Below are positions 6,350 through 15,491 of a stretch of DNA of 17,989 nucleotides, piece after piece. Numbering within the stretch: the first letter of the stretch is position 1; each line of letters starts with the position of its first letter. The DNA is taken from positions 1-17,989 of the forward strand of contig DHLV01000241.1 in NCBI GenBank assembly GCA_002405445.1, written 5' to 3'. The position numbers and the translations under genes are program-made. A model generated the notes under the pieces. That model ran no database searches, was not told the DNA's origin, and was given only the letters and a program-made list of their open reading frames with translations. The stretch comes from Flammeovirgaceae bacterium UBA4659. Its GTDB lineage: Bacteria; Bacteroidota; Bacteroidia; Cytophagales; Cyclobacteriaceae.

Positions 6350-8137
6350 ATGCAAAAGATTGTCATCCCGCTGTTGGCGCTCAGTGTTTTGGCCTGCAGT
6401 ACTCCCAAAGAAAAAATACCTGATACTCCCGCTATGGCCGGCTCTACTCAAAAGATGGTGGTCTACCAAATGATGACCCGCTTGTTTGCTAACACCAACA
6501 CTACCAACAGGTTCTACGGAACGGTTGAAGAGAACGGGGTGGGGAAGATGAACAACATCAATGGAGCCGCACTGAAGGGCATCAAAGACCTGGGCGTGAC
6601 CCATGTTTGGTACACCGGTGTGATTGAACATGCCCTCCTTACCGATTACTCAAAACACGGGATTCCCCCCGATCACGCGGATGTGGTGAAAGGCAGAGCC
6701 GGCTCACCCTATGCCATCAAAGACTATTATGACGTAAACCCCGACTTAGCAGTAGATGTGGCCGGGCGACTCCGCGAATTTGAGGACCTGGTGAAACGAA
6801 CGCATGAGCAAGGTTTGAAAGTAATCATCGATTTTGTTCCGAATCATGTGGCGCGTTCCTACAAATCAGACGCCAGGCCGGCAGGCACTAAAGACTTGGG
6901 TGAAGGAGATGATGTAACAGTGGGCTACAAAACCACCAACAATTTTTATTACTTGCCCGGCAAGCCATTTGTTGCACCTGTGCGTGCACCGCAGCCGGAA
7001 GCCCCCAAGTCGGCAGGTAAGTTCAGTGAAAATCCCGCCAAGGTAACGGGCAATAACCAGTTTACCGAGGCCCCCACCATCGGAGATTGGTTTGAGACCG
7101 TTAAACTGAACTATGGCGTGGATTACCAAAATGGCGAGAAGAAAAACTTTGACCCCGTGCCCGACACGTGGCAGAAGATGCGAGATATTCTCGTTTACTG
7201 GGCAAACAAGAATGTAGACGGATTCCGGTGTGACATGGCCGAAATGGTGCCAGTTGAATTTTGGCAATGGGTTATTCCACAAGTGCAGCAAGTGAACGCG
7301 CAAATTGTATTCATCGCAGAGATTTACAACCCTGGCCAGTACAGAAACTACCTGACCAACGGCAAGTTCGATTTTTTGTACGACAAAGTGCAACTGTATG
7401 ACACCCTCAGGCTGTTGGTCAATCAAAAAGCACACACCGATGGCATCGCCAAAATCCAGGAGAGTTTGAGCGGCATCAACCAAAACATGCTGCATTTTTT
7501 GGAGAACCATGATGAGCAGCGGTTTGCCTCTTCGTTTTTTGCAGGCGATGCATGGAAGGCCGTGCCGGCCATGGTAGTCAGTGCTTGCATCGATGAAGGC
7601 CCCATCATGATTTACTTTGGCCAAGAGGTGGGTGAGCCGGGTGCCCAGGCAGAAGGATTTTCCGGTGATGACGGGCGCACTACCATGTTTGATTACTGGG
7701 GAGTTCCAAACCATCAGAAATGGGTGAACAACTTACAATATGACGGTGGCCAGCTAAGCGATGAACAAAAACAATTGAGGCAATTTTATGGCGACATATT
7801 GACGCTCGCCTCCACCAACCCAGCGATTGTGCAGGGCAAGTATGCAGACCTGACCATCTTTAACCGGCAAAAAGGAAACCTCTCACCGTTGGTGCATGCG
7901 TTTGTACGCTACCGGGGAGACGAGAGGATCATCATCATCTCAAATTTCAACACCAAAACCGAGAGCGCCAAAATACAGTTTCCCGAATCGCTGGCGAAGG
8001 AGTTGGACCTCCGAACGGGTACGGCTTACGTGGGTAGGGACTTGTTGCGCAGTGGAGCGGAGATTGGAATTGACGCCACCCTCACGATGTCTTTAGAGAT
8101 TCCCGCCTACAGTTCTTTTATCTTAAAAGTGAAATAA
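6350..8137 (+). CDS. Lipoprotein alpha-amylase family (GH13) glycoside hydrolase
   Basis: The 595-residue protein should act on alpha-1,4-glucans outside the inner membrane. The N-terminus has a lipoprotein signal: hydrophobic MQKIVIPLLALSVLAC with lipobox LSVLAC and lipidated Cys16, followed by Ser17, which does not suggest inner-membrane retention. The GH13 barrel spans about 35-470. Region I is DFVPNHV (161-167), region II GFRCDMAE with nucleophile Asp295, region III FIAEIY with acid/base Glu324, and region IV FLENHDEQR with Asp388. All three catalytic carboxylates are therefore present. A C-terminal beta domain (about 510-595) ends PAYSSFILKVK. It is the first gene of the cluster, and the next gene begins three bases after its stop. 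Exact specificity (amylase, maltogenic amylase, transferase) is not readable; products such as maltose would suit the maltokinase encoded downstream. Confidence 0.9.
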   Translation: MQKIVIPLLALSVLACSTPKEKIPDTPAMAGSTQKMVVYQMMTRLFANTNTTNRFYGTVEENGVGKMNNINGAALKGIKDLGVTHVWYTGVIEHALLTDYSKHGIPPDHADVVKGRAGSPYAIKDYYDVNPDLAVDVAGRLREFEDLVKRTHEQGLKVIIDFVPNHVARSYKSDARPAGTKDLGEGDDVTVGYKTTNNFYYLPGKPFVAPVRAPQPEAPKSAGKFSENPAKVTGNNQFTEAPTIGDWFETVKLNYGVDYQNGEKKNFDPVPDTWQKMRDILVYWANKNVDGFRCDMAEMVPVEFWQWVIPQVQQVNAQIVFIAEIYNPGQYRNYLTNGKFDFLYDKVQLYDTLRLLVNQKAHTDGIAKIQESLSGINQNMLHFLENHDEQRFASSFFAGDAWKAVPAMVVSACIDEGPIMIYFGQEVGEPGAQAEGFSGDDGRTTMFDYWGVPNHQKWVNNLQYDGGQLSDEQKQLRQFYGDILTLASTNPAIVQGKYADLTIFNRQKGNLSPLVHAFVRYRGDERIIIISNFNTKTESAKIQFPESLAKELDLRTGTAYVGRDLLRSGAEIGIDATLTMSLEIPAYSSFILKVK

Positions 8138-8140
8138 CTC

Positions 8141-10087
8141 ATGCAAGGAAAAAAACGCGTTATCATTGAAAATGTTCAGCCATTGGTAGATGGCGGATTG
8201 TATCCGGCCAAGCGTACGGTCGGAGAAACGGTGGAAGTATCCGCATCAATTTTTGGCGATGGGCATGATCACCTCCGCGCCACGGTGCTTTATAAAATGA
8301 AAGGCGCCACCCGCTGGCAAACCGTGGAGATGCGACCCACTTTTAATGATGAGTGGACAGCAACTTTTAGAGTGGACGATACCGGTACTTATTTGTTCAC
8401 CATCGATGCCTGGGTAGATCATTTTGAAACGTGGTATGACGGCTTCAAAAAGAAGGCGGCCGCCAAAGTGGACGTGAAAGTTGAATTGATGGAGGGAGCA
8501 GGCTTTTTGCGCAAGCTGGCCGATAATGGACTTGCCAACCTTTTGAACTTGGCCGGCAAACTTGAAAACACTGACAAGTATGCGGAGGGTATTCAGTTGG
8601 TACTCAGCAAAGAGTTTGAGCAGATTGTGCATGATTACCCGCTCAAAGAAAACGAAACCCGTTACCCGGCAGAACTGGAGGTAAATGTTGAACACACCAA
8701 GGCGAACTTCAGTGCCTGGTACGAATTCTTCCCACGCTCAAGCGCTTTGGAGCCCGGCAAGCATGGAACGTTTCAGGATTGCATCAAGCTGCTGCCACGG
8801 GTGGCGGCCATGGGCTTCGATGTATTGTATTTTCCACCCATCCATCCAATCGGAAAAATCAACCGAAAGGGACGCAACAACAACGTGCGTTCTGAAAAAG
8901 GGGAACCCGGTTCTCCATGGGCGATCGGCAGCGATGCAGGCGGGCACAAATCGATATTACCTGAACTGGGGACATTAGAAGATTTTAAAAAACTGATTGC
9001 CGAGGCAAAAAAAATAGGCATCGATGTGGCCATGGATATTGCATTTCAATGCGCACCTGATCATCCGTATGTCAAAGATCACCCCGATTGGTTTAAGCAG
9101 CGCCCTGATGGATCGATTCAATACGCAGAAAATCCGCCCAAAAAATACCAGGATATCTACCCCTTTAACTTTGAATCAGATGATTGGAGAAACCTGTGGG
9201 AAGAACTCAAGTCTGTTTTCTTTTACTGGATAGAGGTAGGTGTAGTGGTCTTTCGAATCGATAACCCACACACCAAACCTATTCCGTTTTGGCAATGGGT
9301 GATTGCGGAAGTGCAAAAAGTATACCCCAATGTCATATTCCTGTCAGAGGCTTTTACCCGCCCCAAGATCATGGCCTCATTGGCCAAGGTGGGGTTTACG
9401 CAGGGCTACACCTATTTTACGTGGCGCGTTTCCAAGCAAGAGATTACCGACTATATGAACGACCTCGTTCATGGTCCTTCGCGCAATTATTTCAGACCTA
9501 ACTTTTGGCCAAATACCCCCGATATTTTACCGTATCACTTGCAACATCAGGGCGAAAACAGCTTCATCATGCGCTATGCAATGGCGGCAACGCTCTCATC
9601 CAACTTTGGCGTGTATGGGCCCTCTTATGAATTCTACGAGAACACACCCGTTGAAGGCAAAGAAGAGTATTGGAACTCGGAAAAGTATGAAGTGCGCCAC
9701 TACGATTGGAAACGCACCAACCGAATGACTGACATCATGTCCATGCTCAACCGCATCCGAAAAGAAAATGCAGCGCTGCAGTCAACGTGGAATATTCAGT
9801 TTTGTCCTTTGGATAACCAACAGCTCATCGCCTACCTCAAGGCCACTGATGATTTATCGAATATCATTTTGTGTGTTGTAAACCTGGATGTGAACGGCAG
9901 GCAATCTGGGTTTGTTCAGTTGCCTAAAGAGAGATTGCGGTTGGGTGATAAGGTCAACGTAAAGCTGCATGACCTGATCACAGACGAGCATTACACATGG
10001 ACACAAGAGTGGAATTTTGTAGAGTTGAATCCGCACAAAATTCCGTTTCATTTATTCAAACTTGAAATTCACGAGTCAAACATGTAA
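8141..10087 (+). CDS. glgE: Alpha-1,4-glucan:maltose-1-phosphate maltosyltransferase (GlgE)
   Basis: GlgE (GH13_3) transfers maltosyl units from maltose-1-phosphate to the non-reducing end of an alpha-1,4-glucan in the cytoplasm. The 648 residues match the usual length. The N-terminal domain (DUF3416 type, about 1-190) opens with IIENVQPLVDGGLYPAKRTVGE. Next come family segments FPPIHPIGKINRKGRNNN, GSPWAIGSDAGGHK, DIAFQCAPDHPYV and YAENPPKKYQDIYPFNF, the phosphate/maltosyl-binding region typical of GlgE. The catalytic residues are Asp374 (FRIDNPHTKP), Glu403 (FLSEAFTRPK) and Asp461 (NTPDIL). SEKYEVRHYDW near the C-terminus is also diagnostic. It starts three bases after the amylase gene and ends three bases before the TreS-Mak gene, so translation is probably coupled. 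The substrate should come from the maltokinase encoded next. Confidence 0.96.
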   Translation: MQGKKRVIIENVQPLVDGGLYPAKRTVGETVEVSASIFGDGHDHLRATVLYKMKGATRWQTVEMRPTFNDEWTATFRVDDTGTYLFTIDAWVDHFETWYDGFKKKAAAKVDVKVELMEGAGFLRKLADNGLANLLNLAGKLENTDKYAEGIQLVLSKEFEQIVHDYPLKENETRYPAELEVNVEHTKANFSAWYEFFPRSSALEPGKHGTFQDCIKLLPRVAAMGFDVLYFPPIHPIGKINRKGRNNNVRSEKGEPGSPWAIGSDAGGHKSILPELGTLEDFKKLIAEAKKIGIDVAMDIAFQCAPDHPYVKDHPDWFKQRPDGSIQYAENPPKKYQDIYPFNFESDDWRNLWEELKSVFFYWIEVGVVVFRIDNPHTKPIPFWQWVIAEVQKVYPNVIFLSEAFTRPKIMASLAKVGFTQGYTYFTWRVSKQEITDYMNDLVHGPSRNYFRPNFWPNTPDILPYHLQHQGENSFIMRYAMAATLSSNFGVYGPSYEFYENTPVEGKEEYWNSEKYEVRHYDWKRTNRMTDIMSMLNRIRKENAALQSTWNIQFCPLDNQQLIAYLKATDDLSNIILCVVNLDVNGRQSGFVQLPKERLRLGDKVNVKLHDLITDEHYTWTQEWNFVELNPHKIPFHLFKLEIHESNM

Positions 10088-10090
10088 GCC

Positions 10091-13000
10091 ATGCCCAAAA
10101 ACGACCCGCTTTGGTTTAAGGATGCCATCATATATGAGTTAAGCGTGCGCGCTTTTTTTGACAGCAATGGCGATGGTGTTGGCGACTTTCCCGGGCTCAT
10201 CCAAAAACTCGACTACCTCGAAGACTTGGGCATCAACACCATTTGGCTTCTGCCGTTTTATCCATCGCCCTTGCGCGATGATGGCTTTGATGTATCGGAA
10301 TACTGCGACATCCACCCCGATTACGGCACGTTGGCAGACTTCCGCCAGTTTTTGAAAGAGTCGCACCGCAGAAACATTCGTGTGGTTACCGAATTGATTC
10401 TGAACCATACATCCGATCAGCATCCCTGGTTTCAAAAATCACGGAAGGCGCGCGAGGGTTCGCGCTACAAAGATTATTTCGTGTGGAGCCCAACGGCCGA
10501 AAAATATCAGCAAGCACGCGTGATGTTTACCGATGCCGAAAGCTCGAATTGGGCGTGGGACAACGAAGCCAAGGCTTATTACTGGCACCGTTTTTACAGG
10601 CACCAGCCCGAGCTCAACTACGACAATCCGGAAGTACAGCTCGAGATGATCAAAGTAGTTGACTTTTGGATGAAAATGGGCGTGGATGGATTTCGGTTAC
10701 CTAACGTGCCGTTCTTGTTTGAAGCCGAAGGAACGAATTGCGAAAACCTTCCGCAAACCCATGCCTTTTTACGAAAACTGCGCACCCATATCGACAAGCA
10801 CTATGATGATCGCATCCTGATTGCAGAAGCCAACCTGTGGCCCGAGGATGCAGCTAAATATTTTGGCGAAGGCGCAGAGTGTCACATGAACTTCAATTAT
10901 CCGTTGATGCCCCGGTTGTTCTTAGCGCTGCGCACGGAAGATAGTTACCCGATTGTTGACATTATCGAGCAAACGCCTGCTACGCCCCCCAGCGGGCAGT
11001 GGGCACTTTTTTTGCGCAACCATGACGAGATTGCCCTCGAAATGGTGACGGAGGAAGAGAAAGACTATCTATTTAAAGCCTACGCCACCGACCCTCATAC
11101 CAAACACAACCTGGGCATCAACCGAAGATTGGCTCCCATGTTGAACAATGACCGCAGAAAGATTGAATTGCTGTACACAATATTATTTTCACTGCCGGGT
11201 ACACCCGTGATTTATTATGGCGATGAAATTGGGATGGGCGATAATATTTACCTGGGAGACCGCTTTGGAGTGCGCACACCCATGCAGTGGAACCTCAACC
11301 TGAATGCCGGCTTTTCTGATGCGAATCCTCAAAAATTGTTTTTGCCGATCGTCACAGATCCGATTTACCGATATGAGTCGCTGAACGTGGCAACACAAGA
11401 GGAGAACCCCTCCTCGCTGATGTGGTGGCTCAAGAACGTGTTGGCCATGCGCAAGCGATTGAACGTTTTTGGCCGTGGCGAACTGAAGTTTATTGAAAGC
11501 ACTAATTCAAAGGTATTGTCGTTTGCGCGCACGTATGGCGATCAACGGCTGATAGTAGTGGCTAATTTGTCGCAGTTTTCGCAAGCGACCACGCTCAACT
11601 TTACAGAGTACCAGCATTGCGACATTACCGAGGTGTTCAGCCAAAATCGTTTCAAAAGTGTAGATCAGGGCGACTACTCCATCACCATTGGGCCTTATGG
11701 ATACTTTTGGTTTCAGGTCGATGCTTCAGAAACAAAGGAGAGTAATGCCAACAATGAATTATTCTTTTACAAATCTGAGCTCAGTTGGGAGCGTCTGTTT
11801 GGCAATTACAACGAAGTGCGCGTGTTAGAACGAAAGGTGCTTCAGCCCTTCATGAAGAAGTGCCGGTGGTTTGGCGGCAAAGCGAAAGTCATCAGCAAGA
11901 TGGGAATACACAAAGTGATTCCTGTAAAGGTTGAAGGCGAGACGCACTACCTCACGATCATTCAGGTGGACTATGTGCAGCGCTTGCCAGAATTGTATTT
12001 CTTGCCAATGTGTTTTGTTCCCGCAGATCACCTGTTCGACAAGGCCGACTTTATTCCGCAAAGTGTCATTTGCCGTGCCGAGATTCAGGAGAAGTCGGGA
12101 TTTGTAATGGATAGCAGCTACAGCAAGGCTTTCCGCGACTTTCTGTTTGCCGGCATGGAAAAGAAGTTAAGACTGAAAGATGACGAGGGCACACTGGAGT
12201 TCAACGCAAGCGTATATGTGAAGTTAAATGCCGAAAAGGTGGAGTCGAAAATCCTGAAGGCGGAGCAAAGCAATACCTCCATCATCTATAACGACCGGTA
12301 TTTCTTTAAGTTCTACCGCAAGATCGAAACCGAAATCAACCCTGATTTGGAGATCGTGCGGTTTTTGTCTGAAAACACCAGTTTCCGCAATGCCCCCAAG
12401 TATGCGGGCAGCGTAGAGTACCGCGATACCGAGGGCAAGACAATTGTATTCGGCTTGCTGCAGGAAAAAGTAGAGAACCAAGGCGACAGTTGGGTGATGA
12501 CGCTCGACTCGGTGGGTCGTTTTTACGAACGCGTAATGGCGAAAGCAAAAAAAGAAAAGTTGCCCAAGCTCATCAACAGAGACGCCATTAAATTCGAAGA
12601 AGCCCCCGAGTTGATTCAGGAATTTATAGGAAAAGGATTTTATGAGCGCGTGGTGCGCCTGGGCCAACGCACAGCCGAAATGCATTTGGCGCTTGCCTCT
12701 GATAATGTGAACCCCGCCTTTGCACCAGAGTACTTTACAGCCAATTATCAGCGCGCTTTGTATTCATCGTTGCGCAAGCTGGTAAACGACCGTATGAAGT
12801 TGCTACGCCAGTCAATTGGAAAACTAGACGCACCCACACAGGCGATTGCACGAGAAGTGTTGGCGATGGAAGACGAGATTCTCGAATGTTTCAGCGAAAT
12901 TTACCAGACACCCATCAAAGGAATCAAAACACGCATTCATGGCGATTACCACTTAGGGCAGGTGCTGTTCACAGGCAAAGATTTTATCATCATCGATTTT

Positions 13001-13405
13001 GAAGGCGAGCCAGGGTTCAGCTTCAGTGAGCGCAGGCTGAAAAAAAATCCGCTCAAAGATGTTGCCGGCATGATGCGCTCATTCCATTATGCGGCATTCG
13101 GCAAGATATTGCTCAATGAAAACTACCGCGAAAAAGACCTGGAGTTTTTAGAGCAATGGGCTGAGCAGTGGCAGCATTACGTAAGCCGGTTTTACCTGGG
13201 CGCCTATATGGAGAAAATGGGTATGGACAAATCGTTGTCGCCCGAAAACGAAATTCTGATCCGCACATACCTGATCGAAAAAGCAGTGTACGAACTCGGT
13301 TACGAATTGAACGGCCGCCCGGATTGGGTCAACATTCCGCTGCGCGGTATCCGTTACCAGATGAGGCGCTATCAGTTGGCAAAAGAAATGGCAAAAAAGA
13401 AGTAA
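10091..13405 (+). CDS. treS: Trehalose synthase-maltokinase fusion (TreS-Mak) with the TreS nucleophile missing
   Basis: The 1104-residue protein joins a GH13_16 trehalose synthase-like domain (about 1-545) to a maltokinase (about 560-1104). The N-terminus DPLWFKDAIIYELSVRAF fixes the start. TreS features include TELILNHTSDQHPWF (100-114), YWHRFYRHQPELNYDNP (164-180), EGTNCENLPQTHAFL (213-227), ILIAEANLWPED with Glu246, FLRNHDE with Asp312, and YYGDEIGMGD (375-384). The nucleophile motif, normally GFRLDAVPYL, reads GFRLPNVPFL: Pro204 replaces the Asp, so trehalose/maltose interconversion should be lost. The maltokinase half is intact: CRWFGGKAK (591-599), IHGDYHLGQVLF with His950, Gly951 and Asp952, and IIDFEGEP with Asp969 and Glu971. 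It should phosphorylate maltose to maltose-1-phosphate for GlgE. Activity of the kinase half is expected; the first half may be only a scaffold or binding domain. Confidence 0.93.
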   Translation: MPKNDPLWFKDAIIYELSVRAFFDSNGDGVGDFPGLIQKLDYLEDLGINTIWLLPFYPSPLRDDGFDVSEYCDIHPDYGTLADFRQFLKESHRRNIRVVTELILNHTSDQHPWFQKSRKAREGSRYKDYFVWSPTAEKYQQARVMFTDAESSNWAWDNEAKAYYWHRFYRHQPELNYDNPEVQLEMIKVVDFWMKMGVDGFRLPNVPFLFEAEGTNCENLPQTHAFLRKLRTHIDKHYDDRILIAEANLWPEDAAKYFGEGAECHMNFNYPLMPRLFLALRTEDSYPIVDIIEQTPATPPSGQWALFLRNHDEIALEMVTEEEKDYLFKAYATDPHTKHNLGINRRLAPMLNNDRRKIELLYTILFSLPGTPVIYYGDEIGMGDNIYLGDRFGVRTPMQWNLNLNAGFSDANPQKLFLPIVTDPIYRYESLNVATQEENPSSLMWWLKNVLAMRKRLNVFGRGELKFIESTNSKVLSFARTYGDQRLIVVANLSQFSQATTLNFTEYQHCDITEVFSQNRFKSVDQGDYSITIGPYGYFWFQVDASETKESNANNELFFYKSELSWERLFGNYNEVRVLERKVLQPFMKKCRWFGGKAKVISKMGIHKVIPVKVEGETHYLTIIQVDYVQRLPELYFLPMCFVPADHLFDKADFIPQSVICRAEIQEKSGFVMDSSYSKAFRDFLFAGMEKKLRLKDDEGTLEFNASVYVKLNAEKVESKILKAEQSNTSIIYNDRYFFKFYRKIETEINPDLEIVRFLSENTSFRNAPKYAGSVEYRDTEGKTIVFGLLQEKVENQGDSWVMTLDSVGRFYERVMAKAKKEKLPKLINRDAIKFEEAPELIQEFIGKGFYERVVRLGQRTAEMHLALASDNVNPAFAPEYFTANYQRALYSSLRKLVNDRMKLLRQSIGKLDAPTQAIAREVLAMEDEILECFSEIYQTPIKGIKTRIHGDYHLGQVLFTGKDFIIIDFEGEPGFSFSERRLKKNPLKDVAGMMRSFHYAAFGKILLNENYREKDLEFLEQWAEQWQHYVSRFYLGAYMEKMGMDKSLSPENEILIRTYLIEKAVYELGYELNGRPDWVNIPLRGIRYQMRRYQLAKEMAKKK

Positions 13406-13423
13406 ACCCCAAAACTATTTAAC

Positions 13424-15388
13424 ATGGGAAAGAGAACAACTAAGGCGAAGACTGAAGAACCCGATCATTTTAGTTTGCTCACCGACTACGACATCCACCT
13501 GTTCAGGTCAGGTAAGCACTTCAAGCTGTTTGAGAAGTTTGGCGCGCACCTTGTCACCCACAAAGGCCGGGCCGGTGCCTACTTTGCTGTTTGGGCACCC
13601 AATGCGCGGCAGGTGTCGGTAATCGGCAACTTCAACCACTGGAATGCCAACGAACACAAGCTTTCACCCCGGTGGGATGAATCGGGCATTTGGGAAGGAT
13701 TTTTTGCCGGTGTGGGCAAAGGCGAGGCTTACAAATACGCCATCTTGTCAAATACGGGCGAGTATCTGGAAAAAGCTGACCCATTTGCATTTTATGCAGA
13801 GGTGGCACCTGCCACCGCTTCCATTATCTGGGACCACGCCTATACCTGGAACGACACGAAGTGGATGGACGACCGCAAAAAAAATGCGAGCAAGCCTAAG
13901 CCGTATTCTGTTTACGAGGTGCACCTGGGCAGTTGGAGGCGCAGGGTAGAGCAGGGTAACCGATCGCTTGGCTACAAAGAGTTGGCCGATGAACTGGTGT
14001 ACTACGTGAAGGAGGCCGGCTTCACCCACGTGGAGTTTTTGCCCGTGATGGAGCATCCGTTCTTCGGATCGTGGGGTTATCAGTTAACAGGATATTACGC
14101 ACCCACCAGCCGCTTTGGAAACCCACAAGAGATGATGCTCCTCATCGATGCGTTTCATCAAGCCGGCATTGGCGTAATCCTGGATTGGGTTCCATCTCAT
14201 TTCCCCGGTGATCTGCACGGACTTTACAAATTTGACGGCACCAACCTCTATGAACATGCCGATCCGCGCAAGGGGTTTCACCCCGATTGGAGCAGCTACA
14301 TTTACAACTACGGGCGCAATGAAGTGCGCTGCTTCCTCATCAGTAACGCTGTTTTCTGGCTGGAGCGCTTTCATGCCGATGGGCTGCGCGTGGATGCGGT
14401 GGCCTCAATGTTGTATTTGGACTACTCGCGCAAAGCAGGAGAGTGGATACCCAACGAACATGGTGGCAACGAAAACCTGGAGGCAATTTCTTTCCTCAAG
14501 GAGTTCAACGAAGTGGTTTATGGCAATTTTCCGGATGCCGTCACCATCGCGGAAGAGTCTACCGCCTGGCCTAGTGTTTCGCGGCCTACTTACTTAGGTG
14601 GCCTGGGCTTCGGCCAAAAATGGATGATGGGTTGGATGCACGACACATTACATTACTTTATGTTGGATCCGGTACACCGAAAATATCATCAGGACGAAAT
14701 TACGTTCAGTATCATTTACGCCTTTACCGAAAATTTTATGCTGCCACTTTCGCACGATGAGGTAGTGCACGGCAAGGGCTCGCTGCTGGGCAGGATGCCG
14801 GGCGATGAGTGGCGAAAGTTTGCCAACCTGCGGTTGATGTATGCTTACATGTTTACACACCCGGGTACCAAGTTACTGTTTATGGGTGGTGAGTTTGGCC
14901 AGTCAGGTGAGTGGGCACACGACCGGCAGCTTGATTGGGATGCACTGAACTTTGGAGCCAACCACCAGGGGATGCTCAAAACGATTAAGGCACTTAACCA
15001 TTTGTATAAAACCGAAACTGCCCTGTACCAATATCCCTTCGATGGAAAAGGCTTTGAGTGGTCGGATTACTCTGATCGCGAGAACAGCGTAATCGTGTAC
15101 ATGCGCAAGTCAGATGATAAGAAAGACCTGTTGATGGTGGTCTGCAATTTCACACCCGAAACGCGGCAGCACTACCGCATTGGCGTTCCTCATCGCGGCA
15201 CTTGGAAAGAGATATTCAATTCAGATGCAGCAGACTTTGCCGGAAGCGGTGTGGGCAACGCAGGTTTACTGCACACTTCACCTGTGAAGTACCATCAAAA
15301 AGATTATTCCGTTTCAGTCACATTGCCTCCGTTGGCATGTATTGTTTTGAAATTAAATGAAGAGGTAGCAGAGTTTGAGATTGAATGA
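13424..15388 (+). CDS. glgB: 1,4-alpha-glucan branching enzyme (GlgB, GH13)
   Basis: GlgB cuts alpha-1,4 chains and rejoins them through alpha-1,6 links, introducing branches into glycogen-like glucan. The protein has 654 residues, shorter than the roughly 730 of E. coli GlgB because it has a single N-terminal CBM48-like domain (about 35-145, with AYFAVWAPNARQVSVIGNFN) and no extra N1 domain. The linker KPYSVYEVHLGSWRR precedes the barrel. Catalytic motifs are GLRVDAVASMLYLDYSR with nucleophile Asp324, TIAEES with Glu377, and LSHDEVVHGKGSL with Asp445. GSWGYQLTGYYAPTSRFG and DWVPSHFP are family signatures, as is FMGGEFGQSGEW. It lies 18 bases after TreS-Mak on the same strand and fits the branching step after GlgE elongation. 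Cytoplasmic; no signal peptide is seen. Confidence 0.97.
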   Translation: MGKRTTKAKTEEPDHFSLLTDYDIHLFRSGKHFKLFEKFGAHLVTHKGRAGAYFAVWAPNARQVSVIGNFNHWNANEHKLSPRWDESGIWEGFFAGVGKGEAYKYAILSNTGEYLEKADPFAFYAEVAPATASIIWDHAYTWNDTKWMDDRKKNASKPKPYSVYEVHLGSWRRRVEQGNRSLGYKELADELVYYVKEAGFTHVEFLPVMEHPFFGSWGYQLTGYYAPTSRFGNPQEMMLLIDAFHQAGIGVILDWVPSHFPGDLHGLYKFDGTNLYEHADPRKGFHPDWSSYIYNYGRNEVRCFLISNAVFWLERFHADGLRVDAVASMLYLDYSRKAGEWIPNEHGGNENLEAISFLKEFNEVVYGNFPDAVTIAEESTAWPSVSRPTYLGGLGFGQKWMMGWMHDTLHYFMLDPVHRKYHQDEITFSIIYAFTENFMLPLSHDEVVHGKGSLLGRMPGDEWRKFANLRLMYAYMFTHPGTKLLFMGGEFGQSGEWAHDRQLDWDALNFGANHQGMLKTIKALNHLYKTETALYQYPFDGKGFEWSDYSDRENSVIVYMRKSDDKKDLLMVVCNFTPETRQHYRIGVPHRGTWKEIFNSDAADFAGSGVGNAGLLHTSPVKYHQKDYSVSVTLPPLACIVLKLNEEVAEFEIE

Positions 15389-15412
15389 TTTTTATCGCCC
15401 CAAAGTCCGCAA

Positions 15413-15465
15413 GCCACACGCCACCGGCTGTTTCAGAGCAGCCGCAAAAGATTGTCGCTTGTGGC
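15413..15465 (+). other. Nested stem-loop in the glgB-GH57 spacer
   Basis: An outer stem GCCACA (15413-15418) with TGTGGC (15460-15465) encloses a perfect 6-base hairpin CGGCTG (15425-15430) with CAGCCG (15439-15444) around an 8-base loop. No T-tract follows, so it is not a standard terminator. The remaining 103-base spacer (15389-15491) shows no gene. It may be a 5' leader or RNA-stability element for the GH57 gene, or chance pairing. Confidence 0.35.
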
Positions 15466-15491
15466 CTCAAGGCAAAACCTAACGAAGACCA

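Noticed and set aside
6866..7714. 282-codon minus-strand open frame inside the amylase gene
   Set aside because: It is fully antisense to a GH13 gene with all catalytic motifs, and it has no recognisable domain.
15389..15491. Open reading through the glgB-GH57 spacer as a small gene
   Set aside because: No start codon with a plausible context, and the translation is basic and low in family-like features.
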